From Planktotalea frisia (GTDB lineage: Bacteria > Pseudomonadota > Alphaproteobacteria > Rhodobacterales > Rhodobacteraceae): a DNA stretch of 52,269 bases. Positions 52,220 through 52,269 of this stretch are shown one piece after another. The notes beneath the pieces were generated by a model that worked only from the letters and a program-made list of their open reading frames with translations, was not told where the DNA came from and did not search any database. Position 1 is the first letter of the stretch. Every line of letters begins with the position of its first letter. Location: the NCBI RefSeq assembly GCF_001890925.1, contig NZ_MLCB01000064.1, positions 1 to 52,269 of the forward strand, read 5' to 3'. Made by a program: the position numbers and the translations under genes.

Positions 52220-52269
52220 ATGGGCAAGGAAAAGTTTGAACGCAATAAACCGCACGTCAACATCGGCAC
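52220..52269 (+). CDS. tuf: Elongation factor Tu, 5' end only
   Basis: The window ends inside the gene. The first 16 codons read MGKEKFERNKPHVNIG, the EF-Tu N-terminus. An SD-like TGAGG lies 7 bases upstream. EF-Tu carries aminoacyl-tRNA to the ribosome; the adjacent upstream lipoprotein gene is not obviously linked in function. Confidence 0.93.
   Translation, partial: MGKEKFERNKPHVNIG

Overview
The window reads as chromosomal DNA of a marine alphaproteobacterium of the Roseobacter group (Rhodobacteraceae). The evidence is the run of core genes on the right: infA-maf-rng-yacG-tRNA-Phe, pckA next to chvI-chvG-hprK-rapZ-EIIA-HPr, etfB-etfA, a DUF6473-like gene, parC and the first codons of tuf. 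This assignment rests on gene order and protein character, not on a database search.

Region 1 (about 241-27805) is an integrated genomic island in the 3' half of the tRNA-Phe gene. A perfect 50-bp direct repeat marks its ends: 241-290, and 27756-27805 inside the intact tRNA. Just inside the ends lies a 34-bp inverted repeat (31/34 identical, 385-418 and 27619-27652). Copies of an AACACAG/CTGTGTT heptamer recur there and around the replication genes. A core module (15.5-25 kb) holds a HUH-type Rep endonuclease with a candidate origin hairpin, a clamp-loader-like AAA+ ATPase, two small paralogous proteins, an array with an exact 39-bp period, a DUF6641-like protein, two tyrosine recombinases and, unexpectedly, a ribosomal protein bS21 gene. 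I see no conjugation or virion genes.

The island carries three cargo blocks. (a) At 0.5-3.3 kb, a minus-strand trio: a small DUF4258-like protein, a 536-aa protein of unknown family, and a HIRAN + GIY-YIG nuclease with a C-terminal membrane helix. (b) At 4.8-15.5 kb, six tightly spaced or overlapping minus-strand genes: a 142-aa protein, a 1091-aa SNF2-type helicase, a DUF4391 protein, a type III-like Mod methyltransferase, a Res subunit, and a fusion of an opioid-growth-factor-receptor-like domain to an ADP-ribosylglycohydrolase. (c) At 25.0-27.2 kb, a small unknown protein followed 9 bp later by an HNH-nuclease/RecQ-helicase fusion. Block (c) sits between the integrase and the end repeats and is bracketed by a 21-bp near-perfect direct repeat. 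All three look like genome-defence or DNA-conflict cargo; (a), (c) and the ADP-ribosylglycohydrolase in (b) are the least familiar.

Region 2 (27.76-52.27 kb) is conserved chromosome: tRNA-Phe and translation/RNA genes, a nitrilase-family hydrolase, convergent selU and an oxidoreductase-selD fusion for selenouridine tRNA modification, a secreted lipocalin-like protein, PEP carboxykinase divergent from the ChvI/ChvG two-component system and the truncated nitrogen-type phosphotransferase genes, an acyltransferase, 3-hydroxyacyl-CoA dehydrogenase, ETF, a cobalamin adenosyltransferase, an SDR oxidoreductase, an SH3 protein, topoisomerase IV subunit A, a lipoprotein, and the start of EF-Tu at the right edge.
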